From Streptomyces spiroverticillatus (lineage in GTDB: Bacteria > Actinomycetota > Actinomycetes > Streptomycetales > Streptomycetaceae), in NCBI GenBank assembly GCA_014650415.1, contig BMUX01000003.1, forward strand, positions 558,001 through 622,000: a stretch of 64,000 nt of DNA, read 5' to 3'. Positions 8,400 through 17,731 of the stretch are shown one piece after another. Every line of letters begins with the position of its first letter. The stretch's first letter is position 1. The notes beneath the pieces are model-generated. The model made no database searches and was not told the DNA's origin. It was given only the letters and a program-made list of their open reading frames with translations. Both the position numbers and the translations under genes were made by a program.

Positions 8400-9074
8400 T
8401 CAGCGGCCGACCAGGCCCCGAATGACGTCGATGGGGACCTGGAGCAGCGCACGGGCCGCCTGCTCCGCCGTGGCGGGATCACCGCTCTCGACGGCGTCGA
8501 CCAGGGCGGCGTGCGCGGCCAGGTCGATGGGCGGCATCTCGTGGTCGCCGAGCGAGGTCACCAGCGACTCGTGCACCTGGGCCGAGAAGAAGCGGTAGAC
8601 CTCGGTGAACGCCGCGTTGTGGGTGGCCTCGACGATCCCGAGGTGGAAGGCGAGATCGGGGTCGGCGGCGCGATCCCCCTGCTCCTCCAGGTCGGCGAGC
8701 GCGGCCCGCAGTGCGCGCAGATCGTCCTCGTCGCGGCGCACGGCGGCCAGCCGGGCCGCCTCCGCCTCCAGGGCCACCCGCAGCTCCAGCACGTCGAGTG
8801 CGCCGGCGTGCTGCATCCCGCGCAGCACGGCCGCGGGGTCGGCGGTCGAGCGGACGAAGGTGCCGTTGCCCTGCCGGGACTCCAGCAGCCCCGCGTGCAC
8901 CAGGACCCGTACGGCCTCGCGCACGGTGTTGCGGCCGACGCCGAGCTGCTCGGCGAGGTCGTGCTCGGTGGGGATGCGGTCGCCGACGGACCACTCGCCG
9001 TCGGTGAGCTGGTCGCGGAGCTGCTCCACGACGGTGTCCACCAGGGACTTCCGCCCTGCTGCCCGAAGTGCCAT
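8400..9074 (-). CDS. FadR-type GntR transcriptional regulator (FCD domain)
   Basis: This is a 224-residue DNA-binding protein. Residues about 8-75 form the GntR winged helix (GDRIPTEHDLAEQLGV, then RNTVREAVRVL). Residues about 90-215 form the all-helical FCD effector domain, with D and H residues such as D...H in FHLGIVEATHN that usually hold a metal near the ligand pocket. It lies directly upstream of the CynX-type transporter and should repress that gene until a small carboxylate ligand binds; this is inferred from the family. The upstream region holds a short inverted repeat around a -10-like box, consistent with autoregulation. Confidence 0.88.
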   Translation of the reverse strand: MALRAAGRKSLVDTVVEQLRDQLTDGEWSVGDRIPTEHDLAEQLGVGRNTVREAVRVLVHAGLLESRQGNGTFVRSTADPAAVLRGMQHAGALDVLELRVALEAEAARLAAVRRDEDDLRALRAALADLEEQGDRAADPDLAFHLGIVEATHNAAFTEVYRFFSAQVHESLVTSLGDHEMPPIDLAAHAALVDAVESGDPATAEQAARALLQVPIDVIRGLVGR

Positions 9075-9137
9075 GCCGTGCCCCGTTCCCGGTCCGTCCG
9101 CCTGTGACCGGGCATGGATTCGCCCGGTTGCCCAGTC

Positions 9138-9159
9138 ATCCTACAACTGAATGGTTGCA
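9138..9159 (-). promoter_or_regulatory. Candidate promoter/operator of the GntR-MFS pair
   Basis: On the minus strand, TAGGAT (9143-9138) matches the Streptomyces -10 consensus. It is adjacent to the short inverted repeat CAAC-N6-GTTG at 9144-9157. A GntR site overlapping the promoter is plausible for autoregulation but not proven. Confidence 0.4.
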
Positions 9160-9467
9160 TGGTGCACGCGGCTGGAAAATGAGTGGCGGGTGGCAAGCGG
9201 GGGCGCGCACAGTAGGGGGGGGCAGCAATGCCCAACTACCGGGGGTGGAGCGGGCGTTGACCGATGCGTCGATGCGTCGGTCCGCGCGGCTCCCGTTCGG
9301 GGCAGCGGAGTGGGGCAGGCACCGGAGGGGGCACACACCCGCCACTCCGCCGTGCGGCCCCGCGGAGACTGCCCGGGGCGGCCTCGTCCAGCGCGCATCG
9401 CGCCGGGCCGCCCCTCCCCGTACCTTCGTGAACCCCCGCCGCCCGCCCAGCGGGCGGGCAGGGCGGG
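9160..9467. other. Intergenic region with a hairpin and a short duplication
   Basis: No gene was recognised here. GATGCGTC occurs twice in tandem at 9263-9278. A hairpin with arms GCCCGCCC (9441-9448) and GGGCGGGC (9452-9459) lies just downstream of the minus-strand HAD gene and may end its transcript; it lacks a T-run. Confidence 0.5.
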
Positions 9468-10313
9468 TCAGCGGGAGGACCGGGCGAGCAGGTTCTCCAG
9501 GACCACGGCGATGCCGTCGTCCTCGTTGGACGCGGTGATCTCGTGCGCGACGGCCTTCAGCTCGTCGTGCGCGTTGGCCATCGCCACACCGTGCGCGGCC
9601 CAGCCGAACATCGGGACGTCGTTCGGCATGTCGCCGAAGGCGATGGTGTCCGCCGCCTTCAGCTTCAGGCGGCGGGCCGCCAGGGACAGCCCCGTGGCCT
9701 TGCTCAGGCCCAGCGGCAGGATCTCCACGACCCCCTCGCCGGCCATGACGATGTCCACCAGGTTCCCGACCGTCTGGCGGGCGACCCGGGCGAGGTCGTC
9801 GTCGGACATGCCGGGGTGCTGGATGTACAGCTTGGTCAGCGGGGCCGCCCAGACCTCCGCGATGTCCGTGAACGGGACGTACGGCAGATCGCCCTCGTGC
9901 ACCCGGTAGCCGGGGCCGATCAGTACCGCGCCGTCCATGCCGTCGCGGCTCGCGGCCAGCGCCAGCGGGCCGATCTCCGCCTCGATCTTGGACAGTGCGA
10001 GACCGGCCAGCTGCCGGTCCAGCGTCACCGAGGTCAGCAGCCGGCGTTCGCCCGCGTGGTAGACCTGTGCGCCCTGGCCGCACACCGCGAGGCCCTCGTA
10101 GCCGAGGGACTCGAAGATGTGCTTCGTCCAGGCCACCGAGCGGCCGGTCACCACGATGTGCGCGGCGCCCGCCGCGCAGGCGGCGGCGAGCGCGTCGCGG
10201 GTGCGCTGCGAGACCGACTCGTCGGAACGCAGCAGCGTGCCGTCGAGATCGGTCGCGATCAGCTTGTACGGGAACGGAGCGGACGCTTCCGAGCCCGTGG
10301 AGGCGGTGCTCAC
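9468..10313 (-). CDS. HAD-superfamily phosphatase (Cof-like, HAD-IIB)
   Basis: This is a 281-residue soluble hydrolase. Motif I is DLDGTLL near residue 20 with the nucleophile and acid/base aspartates, motif II is VVTGR, motif III is a lysine in the SKATGLS segment, and motif IV is [10 protein letters not shown]. The long insertion between motifs II and III is the C2B cap of Cof-type enzymes, which dephosphorylate sugar phosphates and similar metabolites. The GTG start at 10313 overlaps the serS stop by four bases, so it is translated with serS. The physiological substrate and any functional tie to seryl-tRNA synthetase are unknown. Confidence 0.88.
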   Translation of the reverse strand: MSTASTGSEASAPFPYKLIATDLDGTLLRSDESVSQRTRDALAAACAAGAAHIVVTGRSVAWTKHIFESLGYEGLAVCGQGAQVYHAGERRLLTSVTLDRQLAGLALSKIEAEIGPLALAASRDGMDGAVLIGPGYRVHEGDLPYVPFTDIAEVWAAPLTKLYIQHPGMSDDDLARVARQTVGNLVDIVMAGEGVVEILPLGLSKATGLSLAARRLKLKAADTIAFGDMPNDVPMFGWAAHGVAMANAHDELKAVAHEITASNEDDGIAVVLENLLARSSR

Positions 10314-11587
10314 TTGGCGATCGGCTCCAGGACCTCGCGGCCGCCCAGGTACGGACGCAGGATCTCGGGGACCCGCACCGAGCCGTCCGGCAGCTGGTGG
10401 TTCTCCAGGATCGCCACGATGGTGCGCGGGACCGCGCACAGCGTGCCGTTCAGGGTCGCCAGCGGCTGGACCTTCTTGTCCTCGCGCATACGGATCGAGA
10501 GGCGGCGCGCCTGGAAGCTGTTGCAGTTCGACGACGAGGTCAGCTCGCGGTACTTGCCCTGGGTCGGGATCCACGCCTCGCAGTCGTACTTCCGCGAGGC
10601 CGAGGCGCCGAGGTCGCCGGTCGCCACGTCGATCACCTGGAAGGGCAGCTCAAGGGCGTTCAGCCACTGCTTCTCCCACTCCAGCAGCCGCTCCAGCTCG
10701 GCCTCCGCGTCGTGCGGGTGGACGTAGGAGAACATCTCGACCTTGTCGAACTGGTGCACCCGGAAGATGCCCCGGGTGTCCTTGCCGTACGTACCGGCCT
10801 CGCGGCGGAAGCACGGCGAGAAGCCCGCGTACCGCAGCGGCAGCTTGTCCGCCTCGATGATCTCGTCCATGTGGTACGCGGCGAGGGGGACCTCGGAGGT
10901 GCCGACGAGGTAGTAGTCGTCCTTCTCCAGGTGGTACACGTTCTCCGCGGCCTGGCCGAGGAAACCGGTGCCCTCCATGGCGCGCGGACGGACCAGCGCG
11001 GGGGTCAGCATCGGGACGAAGCCGGCCTCGGTGGCCTGCGCGATCGCCGCGTTCACCAGGGCCAGCTCCAGCAGGGCGCCGACACCGGTGAGGTAGTAGA
11101 AGCGCGAGCCGGAGACCTTCGCGCCGCGCTCGACGTCGATGGCGCCCAGCGCCTCGCCGAGCTCCAGGTGATCCTTGGGCTCGAAGCCCTCGGCGGCGAA
11201 GTCGCGGATCGTGCCGTGCGTCTCGCGGACGACGAAGTCCTCCTCGCCGCCGACCGGAACGTCCTCGTGGACGATGTTGCCGAGCTGGAGGAGCAGACGC
11301 TGGGCCTCTTCGGCCGCCTCGTTCTGCTCGGCGTCCGCGGCCTTCACGGCGGCGGAGAGCTCGCCGGTGCGCTTCAGCAGCTCGGCCTTCTCGTCGCCGG
11401 AGGCCTTGGGGATGAGCTTGCCGAGCGACTTCTGCTCGTTGCGGAGCTCGTCGAAGCGGACGGCGGACGACCTGCGCCGCTCGTCGGCGGAGAGCAGGGC
11501 GTCGACGAGCGCGACGTCCTCTCCACGGGCGCGCTGGGAGGCGCGAACACGGTCGGGGTCCTCACGGAGCAGGCGAAGGTCAATCAC
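10310..11587 (-). CDS. serS: Seryl-tRNA synthetase
   Basis: This is a 425-residue class II aminoacyl-tRNA synthetase that charges tRNA-Ser (and the selenocysteine tRNA where present) in the cytosol. The N-terminal coiled-coil tRNA-binding arm spans about residues 25-110. The catalytic core shows motif 2 ([17 protein letters not shown]) and motif 3 ([16 protein letters not shown]). The serine pocket residues in [12 protein letters not shown] are present. Length and motifs are normal. The start is GTG at 11587, preceded by a GGAGGG ribosome binding site. It is the first gene of a coupled pair with the HAD phosphatase. No T-box leader was found upstream. Confidence 0.98.
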   Translation of the reverse strand: MIDLRLLREDPDRVRASQRARGEDVALVDALLSADERRRSSAVRFDELRNEQKSLGKLIPKASGDEKAELLKRTGELSAAVKAADAEQNEAAEEAQRLLLQLGNIVHEDVPVGGEEDFVVRETHGTIRDFAAEGFEPKDHLELGEALGAIDVERGAKVSGSRFYYLTGVGALLELALVNAAIAQATEAGFVPMLTPALVRPRAMEGTGFLGQAAENVYHLEKDDYYLVGTSEVPLAAYHMDEIIEADKLPLRYAGFSPCFRREAGTYGKDTRGIFRVHQFDKVEMFSYVHPHDAEAELERLLEWEKQWLNALELPFQVIDVATGDLGASASRKYDCEAWIPTQGKYRELTSSSNCNSFQARRLSIRMREDKKVQPLATLNGTLCAVPRTIVAILENHQLPDGSVRVPEILRPYLGGREVLEPIAK

Positions 11588-11848
11588 CCCTCCAGGCTAC
11601 CGGTGCCTGCCTGCGCCCCTCGACTGGATATCAACGCACCTTCTCTTTTGTCCGGATTGCCGGAAATGGGAATTCGGTGCAAAGGTACGGAGGGAGGGGG
11701 TGCGGAATCGCGCCGAAGGGCCCGGTGGGCGGTACTTCGTGCGGGCCGGGAAAGGCGGGTGCATTTCCGTGGGCGGGGCGGTGATGGTGGCCCGGACCCG
11801 CGCTCCCGCCTTGTGGGAAGCGGGAGTTGGGGGCCCTTGGGCGGCCTC

Positions 11849-12145
11849 TTTTCCACAGGGTGCGCCGTTTCTGAAAGTTATCCACAGGGTGTGCGAAAGA
11901 TCTGTGGATTCCGGAATCGGCACTTCCGAAAGGGGGGTGCGGGACGATGGATTCCCAGCCCAAACCACCTTCACACGCTCATTCGAGTGGGAATTGCTCC
12001 ACTAAAGAGTTGAACAAGGCAATTGGGCTGACACTGCCGGACCTGTCGGCCTGTGGAGGGATCTTGGGTCGCTAGGGCGATTTGTCGACCATGTCGCGTT
12101 ACGTTGTCGACTTGTCCCCAACCCACACCCCCGCCCTGTGGATAA
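11849..12145. promoter_or_regulatory. serS-pheA intergenic region with a cluster of DnaA-box-like sites
   Basis: This part of the roughly 590-base gap contains TTTTCCACA (11849-11857), TTATCCACA (11878-11886, a perfect strong DnaA box), a TGTGGATT near 11902, and TGTGGATAA (12137-12145, a perfect box in the opposite direction). Two identical TTGTCGAC octamers at 12082-12089 and 12104-12111 are spaced 22 bp, about two helical turns. No gene was recognised. DnaA binding is inferred from matches. Confidence 0.5.
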
Positions 12146-12181
12146 CTTTGTGGGAAACCTCCGGTGCCCTGCGGCCCGCCC

Positions 12182-13117
12182 TCAGCCCCGCCCGTCCTGG
12201 ACCCGCGCCAGCCAGTCCGACGCCTCCGTGAACTCCCGGTCCGACGTCCCGTGCCGCAGCTCCGCCACGTCCTCCACAGCCACCCCGGCCCTCGGATACG
12301 ACCCCAGGAACCGCACCTTCGGCGCGATCCGCTTCAGCCCCATCAGGGCCTCGCCCACCCGCCGGTCCGCGATGTGCCCCTCCGCATCCACCGCGAAGCA
12401 GTAGTTCCCGATCCCCGCACCCGTCGGCCGCGACTGGATCAGCATCAGGTTCACCCCGCGCACCGCGAACTCCTGGAGCAGCTCCAGCAGCGCACCCGGC
12501 CGGTCGGGACCCAGCCAGATCACCACCGAGGTCTTGTCCGCCCCGGTCGGCGCGGCAGGCCGCGCGGGCCGCCCCACCAGCACGAAGCGCGTCTGCGCGT
12601 TCACCGCGTCGTGGATGTCGGTGACCAGCGGCTCCAGCCCGTACGTCGCCGCAGCGAACTCGCCCGCGAAAGCCGCGTCGTACCGGCCCTCCTGCACCAG
12701 CCGTGCACCGTCCGCGTTGGAGGCCGACGACTCCCACACCGCGTCCGGCAGGTTCTCCTTGATCCAGTTCCGCACCTGCGGCTGCGCCGCCGGGTGGGCG
12801 GTGACCGTCTTGATGTCCTGCAGCTTCGTCCCCGGCCGCACCAGCAGCGCGAACCGGATCGACAGCAGCACCTCGCGGTAGATCATCAGCGGCTCGCCCG
12901 AGGTCAGCGCGTCCAGCGTCGCCGTGATGCCACCCTCCACCGAGTTCTCGATCGGCACCAGGGCCGCCGCCGCCTCGCCGCTGCGCACCGCGTCCAGCGC
13001 GGCCGGCACGGACACCATGGGTGCGAGTTCACGGGTGGCGGCTTCGGGGAGCGTACGGAGGGCGACCTCGGTGAAGGTGCCCTCGGGGCCGAGATAGGCG
13101 TAGCGCGTCGCTGACAT
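12182..13117 (-). CDS. pheA: Prephenate dehydratase
   Basis: This 311-residue cytosolic enzyme converts prephenate to phenylpyruvate in phenylalanine synthesis. The catalytic part (about residues 1-190) starts with YLGPEGTFTE, contains PIENSVEGG and NAQTRFVLVG with the catalytic Thr in the TRF motif. The C-terminal ACT domain (about 205-285) carries GALLELL and a QSRP version of the ESRP phenylalanine-binding motif, so feedback inhibition is expected. It is monofunctional, without a chorismate mutase domain. It sits upstream of serS on the same strand, separated by the gap with DnaA-like boxes. DtpA follows upstream after 82 bases. Confidence 0.96.
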   Translation of the reverse strand: MSATRYAYLGPEGTFTEVALRTLPEAATRELAPMVSVPAALDAVRSGEAAAALVPIENSVEGGITATLDALTSGEPLMIYREVLLSIRFALLVRPGTKLQDIKTVTAHPAAQPQVRNWIKENLPDAVWESSASNADGARLVQEGRYDAAFAGEFAAATYGLEPLVTDIHDAVNAQTRFVLVGRPARPAAPTGADKTSVVIWLGPDRPGALLELLQEFAVRGVNLMLIQSRPTGAGIGNYCFAVDAEGHIADRRVGEALMGLKRIAPKVRFLGSYPRAGVAVEDVAELRHGTSDREFTEASDWLARVQDGRG

Positions 13118-13199
13118 ACGGTCACCCTAATGGGCGGTACGGGACACGGCTCAGCCGTCTCATCCTTCGCACGGCCCCTCTCGGGACCCGTCCCGCGCC

Positions 13200-14501
13200 T
13201 CACGCCTCCAGCAGCCGCTGCCCCACGTACTCGCCCTCGCCCGGCCCGCCAGGCACCGCGAACAGGCCGCTCGACTCGTGCCGGATGAACTTCGACAACG
13301 CGTCACCCCGGTCGAGCTTCCGCTGCACCGGCACGAACCCACGCATCGGATCCGCCTGCCAGCAGATGAACAGCAGCCCCGCGTCCGGCACCCCGTCCGC
13401 CGAGATGCCGTCGTGGTACGAGAAGGGCCTGCGCAGCATCGCCGCGCCGCCGTTCTGCTCCGGGGCCGAGATCCGGGAGTGCGCGTCGGAGGCGATGACC
13501 AGCTTGCCGTTCGTCCCCATCTTCTGGAGGTCCGGCTCGGTGAACTCGTCCCCGCCGGTCAGCGGCGCACCGTCCTTCTTGTGCCGCCCGATGACCTGCT
13601 CCTGGTCGTCCCGCGGCAGCTTCTCCCAGTCGTCCAGCAGCATGCGGATGCGCCGTACGACCGCGTACGAACCACCCGCCATCCACTCCTGACCGGCCGG
13701 ACCGCCCTTCTCCGGCACGAAGATCCGCTTCTCGAAGTCCGGCTCCGAGGGCTTGGGGTTGCCCGTCCCGTCCACCTGACCCATCAGATTGCGGGTCGTC
13801 ATGGGCGCGGCGGTCGCACCGGGCGAGCGGTTGAAGCCGTTCATCTGCCAGCGCACCCGGGCCGCGTCCCCCGCCTCCCGCTGCACCGCCCGCAGCGCAT
13901 GGAAGGCGACCAGCGCGTCGTCCGCCCCGATCTGCACCCACAGATCGCCGTTGCTGCGCCGGGCGTCGAGGTGGTCGGAGGAGAAGTCCGGCAGCGGGTC
14001 CAGCTCCACCGGGCGCTTCGCGGCCAGCCCCGTACGGTCGAAGAAGGTCCGCCCGAAACCGAAGGTGACGGTGAGGGAGGACGGACCGGCGTCGAACGCC
14101 ACCCCGGTGTCGCCCCCGGCCAGCGGCCGCCCCGCCATCAGCTGCTTCGCCACCTCCGACCAGCGGCGCAGCAGCGCCGTGGCCTCCTTGCGCCCCGCCC
14201 CGGGAGCCAGGTCGAAGGCGATCAGATGGCCGCGCGCCTGGAGCGGAGTGGTGATTCCGGCCTGATGTTTCCCGTGAAACATCGCCTTGGTCGTGCCCAG
14301 CGAGGCCAGCGCAGCCGGCGCCTCGTCCCCCGAGGAGACCGCGGCGGCGACTCCCGCGCCGCCCGCCGCGCCCACGACCAGCCCGGCCGCCGCGGCCGTA
14401 CCCGCGGTGCCGAGCAGCCGGCGCCGCGAGATGGCCGGGGAGGACGAGGCCTCAGAGGTCTCAGAGCCCTCGGAAGAGGAGGAAGAAGGGGTGTCGGTCA
14501 C
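13200..14501 (-). CDS. dtpA: Tat-exported DyP-type heme peroxidase
   Basis: This is a 433-residue dye-decolourising peroxidase of the EfeB/DtpA class. A twin-arginine signal (SRRRLLG at residues 25-31 followed by a hydrophobic alanine-rich stretch) predicts folded export. The DyP motif GXXDG is present as GQVDG, and an HSRISAPEQNGG segment near the C-terminus lies in the heme region. In S. lividans and S. coelicolor the homologue DtpA acts with the copper oxidase GlxA, alongside ECuC and Sco, in extracellular glycan formation and morphology. The same neighbours are here, so the same role is likely. The coding sequence contains a one-mismatch parS site at 14267-14280. Confidence 0.93.
   Translation of the reverse strand: MTDTPSSSSSEGSETSEASSSPAISRRRLLGTAGTAAAAGLVVGAAGGAGVAAAVSSGDEAPAALASLGTTKAMFHGKHQAGITTPLQARGHLIAFDLAPGAGRKEATALLRRWSEVAKQLMAGRPLAGGDTGVAFDAGPSSLTVTFGFGRTFFDRTGLAAKRPVELDPLPDFSSDHLDARRSNGDLWVQIGADDALVAFHALRAVQREAGDAARVRWQMNGFNRSPGATAAPMTTRNLMGQVDGTGNPKPSEPDFEKRIFVPEKGGPAGQEWMAGGSYAVVRRIRMLLDDWEKLPRDDQEQVIGRHKKDGAPLTGGDEFTEPDLQKMGTNGKLVIASDAHSRISAPEQNGGAAMLRRPFSYHDGISADGVPDAGLLFICWQADPMRGFVPVQRKLDRGDALSKFIRHESSGLFAVPGGPGEGEYVGQRLLEA
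14267..14280. promoter_or_regulatory. parS-like site inside dtpA (one mismatch)
   Basis: GTTTCCCGTGAAAC differs from the Streptomyces parS palindrome at one central base. It lies inside the dtpA coding sequence. ParB binding is likely but may be weaker than at the exact sites. Confidence 0.6.
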
Positions 14502-14506
14502 GCCGG

Positions 14507-16471
14507 TCAGCCGATCTTGACGTTCTGGGAAACGGTCACTTGGTCGATGTCGGAGGTGCGGATCGTCACGTCGATCTTCCAGGTCCCGGCCATCGGGATC
14601 TGCACACCGCTCGCACTCCAGTGTCCGGGTGCGAGCTTGTCGGGGACGGCCGGCAGCGGGCCGATCTGCTTGTCCTCGTTGGTGAACGCGACCTTGAGTT
14701 CGGGTGCGTCCACGGGCTTGTTGTCGGGCGAGTTGGCCCAGACGTGCAGCGCGTTGCTGCCGGTGCGGCCCGGGGTGACCTGCAGGCGGAGGGTGCCCTT
14801 GCCGTTCGCGCCGCCGGTGTCGAAGGGCATGTTCAGGTCGACGGGCCGGTCGGCGACCGCGGGGGCGGACGTGTTGTTGCGCCCGGCCTCCTTGAGTTCC
14901 GTACGACCCGGTTCGGTGCTGGTGAGGACGGTGGTGACGGCGAGCAGCACCACCGCGACCCCGGCCTCCAGCAGGATCGAGCGGCGCAGCCCGGTGCGCT
15001 CGGGGTCGGCGTCGCGGACCCGCTTGGCGCGGGCGGTGCTCATGGCGGCCCGCTGCCGGGCGAGCTGCGCGGCCCGCTCCGGATCGGCGGGCACGGTGAC
15101 CGACTCGGCCTCCTCCTTCGCCCGGGCCTCCTCCCGCTCACTGACCACGGCTTCGGCCTCGGCCTCCGGAGCGGTCCGCTCCGCCATCCGCCCGATCCAC
15201 CGGCGGGAGAACCACGCGCCCGCGACCATCACCGCGACCAGAGCGATCTTCGCCAGCAGCAGTTGCCCGTAGGCCGTTCCGAAGAGCGCCTCCCAGGAGC
15301 CGACCTGACGCCAGGACTGGTACAGCCCGGTCGCGGCGAGCACGACGACACTGCCGAAGGCGAGCCGGGAGAAATTCCGTACCGCCGTACGTTCCAGAGA
15401 GGGAGACCGGTAGAGCGCGGTCAGCAGCGCGGCGAGCCCGCCCAGCCACGCGGCGACCGCCAGCATGTGCAGGACGTCGACGGGCATCGCCAGGCCCGGC
15501 TGGAGTCCCGTGGAGGCGTGCTCGGACATCGCCCAGGTCGCGGCGATGCCCGCCGCCACGACGCCGCCGCCGAGGGCCAGGCCGAAGGTGAGGTCCTTGC
15601 GGGAGGAGTCCTCGTCGTCCTCGGGAAGTTCGCCCTCGTCACCACCGGCGACCTTCTTCGCGTACGCCCCGAAGAGGACCGCGACGAACAGCGCCGCCGC
15701 ACCGAGCAGCAGCAGCCGCGACACCAGCGCGGCACCGGTCTTGGTGGTCAGTACGGTCTTGAGCGCCCCGAGGTCGAAGATCCCCGAGAGGTCCCCGGAC
15801 CCGGTGTACGGGCCCCGGAGCAGCAGCATCAGCAGCGTCGCGGCGGTCAGCAGCAGCCAGCCGCGCACCACCAGTCGCTGCATCGGGCGCTCGGCCGCCC
15901 CGCGCCGCCAGCAGGCCAGTACGAAGGCCGCACCGCCGACGAGGACGATGAATCCGGCGTAGGCGGCGTATCGCGCGATGCCGTAGAGCACGCCGACGAC
16001 ACCGCCGCCGGCCTCCTGCGAGGGCAGCGTGACACTGCTCTCGGAGGGGGCGCCGATCGAGAAGGTGAGGGCGCCGGAGATGGGGTGGCTGTCCGCCGAG
16101 ACGGCCTGCCAGGCGACGGTGTACGTGCCGTCGGGGAGCCCCTTGTGCAGCGCGACCCCGTACTGCACGAGGTTGCCGTTGCACAGGTCGAGCACTTCGC
16201 CGGTGTCGGCGCGCTTGCCCGTGGGGTCGAGGACGCGGATGGCGTCCTCACCGAGCTGGATCTGCTCGGAGAAGTTCAGGGTGATGTTTTTGGGGGCGGT
16301 GGCGACCACCGCCCCGTCCTTCGGGTTGCTGTCGGTGAGCGCGGCGTGCGCGGCGGCGGGGCCGGCGCTCACGAACAGCGCGCCGAACAGGGCGACCACC
16401 ACGAGCAGTGCACGCACTGCCGTGGAGGTGGAGGTCGCCGAGGGCCCGAAGCGCGGGGCGGTGTCCGTCAT
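14507..16471 (-). CDS. CopC-CopD fusion copper protein
   Basis: This is a 654-residue secreted/membrane protein. A Sec signal ends near residue 40, and the mature protein begins with HAALTDSNP, giving an N-terminal histidine copper ligand typical of CopC. A second His in SADSHPISG completes the CopC domain (about 40-140). About eight membrane helices (residues 165-440) form the CopD channel-like domain. A periplasmic-side beta domain (about 540-654) resembles the YtkA type. A long charged loop at about 430-480 is cytosolic. It follows the PCuAC chaperone by 17 bases. CopCD proteins are linked to copper uptake or handling at the cell surface; direction of transport is not certain. Confidence 0.9.
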   Translation of the reverse strand: MTDTAPRFGPSATSTSTAVRALLVVVALFGALFVSAGPAAAHAALTDSNPKDGAVVATAPKNITLNFSEQIQLGEDAIRVLDPTGKRADTGEVLDLCNGNLVQYGVALHKGLPDGTYTVAWQAVSADSHPISGALTFSIGAPSESSVTLPSQEAGGGVVGVLYGIARYAAYAGFIVLVGGAAFVLACWRRGAAERPMQRLVVRGWLLLTAATLLMLLLRGPYTGSGDLSGIFDLGALKTVLTTKTGAALVSRLLLLGAAALFVAVLFGAYAKKVAGGDEGELPEDDEDSSRKDLTFGLALGGGVVAAGIAATWAMSEHASTGLQPGLAMPVDVLHMLAVAAWLGGLAALLTALYRSPSLERTAVRNFSRLAFGSVVVLAATGLYQSWRQVGSWEALFGTAYGQLLLAKIALVAVMVAGAWFSRRWIGRMAERTAPEAEAEAVVSEREEARAKEEAESVTVPADPERAAQLARQRAAMSTARAKRVRDADPERTGLRRSILLEAGVAVVLLAVTTVLTSTEPGRTELKEAGRNNTSAPAVADRPVDLNMPFDTGGANGKGTLRLQVTPGRTGSNALHVWANSPDNKPVDAPELKVAFTNEDKQIGPLPAVPDKLAPGHWSASGVQIPMAGTWKIDVTIRTSDIDQVTVSQNVKIG

Positions 16472-16488
16472 GGTGAGTCCTCAGCCCC

Positions 16489-17040
16489 TCAGTGGTGTTG
16501 CTTCGGGTTGTGGGTGGCTGCTTCCACCGGCATGTCGACCTTCACGGTCCCCGCCTTCTCGAAGTGCAGCTCGACGGCGATCTTGTCGCCCTTCTTCGGC
16601 TTCTTCTTCACATCGAGGAACATGATGTGGTTGCCGCCGCGCTTGAGCTCCAGCGTGCCGTTGGCCGACACCGGGAAGCCCTCCTTCGCCTCCTTCATCT
16701 TTCCGTCCGCCGTCGTCTCGTGGATCTCGGCCTTGCCCGAGAACGCGGAGGCGGTGACGGACTTCAGACGGTCGCCGACGGCGCCGGAGTTCTTGACGGT
16801 GAGGAAGCCGCCCGCCATGTCGGGCATGGCGGGCTCCGGGACGAACGCGCCGCTGACCTCGATCTTCGGCTTGCTGTCGGCCGCCGGGGCGGTCGTCTTG
16901 GCAGCGGCCGGAGCGTCGGTCTTGGCGTCGCCGTTGCACGCGGTCAGCGCCAGGGACCCCGCCACGGCTATGGCGGCGAAGGCGGTGAGACGCGTGGTGT
17001 AGCGGGTGGAACGAGTGGTGCGGGTAGTGCGGGTGTTCAC
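16489..17040 (-). CDS. ecuC: PCuAC-type extracytoplasmic copper chaperone lipoprotein (ECuC)
   Basis: This is a 183-residue lipoprotein. The lipobox LTAC lies at about residues 30-33 after a basic N-terminus, so it should be anchored outside the membrane. The copper motif of the family (H...M...HxM) is visible: H in AEIHETT, M in DGKMKE and the pair in NHIMF. It binds Cu(I) and passes it to Sco or to cuproenzymes. The GTG start at 17040 overlaps the sco stop by four bases, so the two partners are made together. The C-terminus is His-containing (THNPKQHH), which may add a second metal site. Confidence 0.93.
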   Translation of the reverse strand: MNTRTTRTTRSTRYTTRLTAFAAIAVAGSLALTACNGDAKTDAPAAAKTTAPAADSKPKIEVSGAFVPEPAMPDMAGGFLTVKNSGAVGDRLKSVTASAFSGKAEIHETTADGKMKEAKEGFPVSANGTLELKRGGNHIMFLDVKKKPKKGDKIAVELHFEKAGTVKVDMPVEAATHNPKQHH

Positions 17041-17702
17041 GGGGTTTCTCCCTTGACGATCTTCGGGAGATCGGCGGTGTAGTCGTCCGCGGTGGCCTCG
17101 TCGGTGTAGAGGAGGTACCCCGCGTCGGTCTTCGGCGAGAACGCGATGACCTGCTTGGTGTGCATGGACGTGACCTTGCCGTCCTTGTCCTTGGTGGACG
17201 GCTCGATGCTGACGCCCAGCTGTCGGGCTCCGGCCTGGATGGTCGGGAAGTCGCCGGTCAGCCCGATGAAGTCGGGGCTGCCCGCGCCCTTGAGCCACTT
17301 GCCGAGTTCCTTCGGCGTGTCACGCTCCGGGTCGGTCGTCACGAAGACGACGCGCAGCTTCTCCTGGTCGGCCTTCGGCAGCTTCTTGTACGCGACCGCG
17401 ATGTTGCTCATCGTCAGCGGGCACACGTCGGGGCAGTTGGTGTAGCCGAAGTAGATCAGCGTCGGCTTGCCCTTGGTGGCCTCGCGGAAGTCGTACTCCT
17501 TGCCGTTGGTGTCCTTCAGGACGAGGTTCGGCTTGGTGTACGGCCGGTCGAGGACCGTCGCCGCCTTCTCCTCGGTGGGGGTGACGTTCGTGGCCGCCTG
17601 GCCACTCTCCTTCTTCGGGGAGGAGTCGCCGCCGCACGCGGACAGGGTGAGTGTGGCCGCGGCGACGAGAGCTGCCGCGACCAGCACGTTCTTCTTGCGC
17701 AT
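17037..17702 (-). CDS. sco: Sco-family copper chaperone / thioredoxin-like lipoprotein
   Basis: This is a 221-residue lipoprotein with lipobox LSAC near residue 23. The thioredoxin-like core contains the CPDVC motif (CxxxC) and a distal conserved His in HTKQVIAF, together the copper site of SCO1/SenC proteins. It delivers copper to cytochrome c oxidase Cu-A or, in Streptomyces, to GlxA and related enzymes. It is coupled to ecuC downstream by GTGA overlap and lies 29 bases after ycnI. All key residues are intact. Confidence 0.94.
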   Translation of the reverse strand: MRKKNVLVAAALVAAATLTLSACGGDSSPKKESGQAATNVTPTEEKAATVLDRPYTKPNLVLKDTNGKEYDFREATKGKPTLIYFGYTNCPDVCPLTMSNIAVAYKKLPKADQEKLRVVFVTTDPERDTPKELGKWLKGAGSPDFIGLTGDFPTIQAGARQLGVSIEPSTKDKDGKVTSMHTKQVIAFSPKTDAGYLLYTDEATADDYTADLPKIVKGETP

Positions 17703-17731
17703 GGAAATCCTGGAACTCTTGAGGGGGTGGG

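Noticed and set aside
11588..12181. Possible replication origin because of several DnaA boxes
   Set aside because: Only about four boxes are present and dnaA, dnaN, gyrB or parAB are not adjacent. A Streptomyces oriC has many more boxes between dnaA and dnaN.
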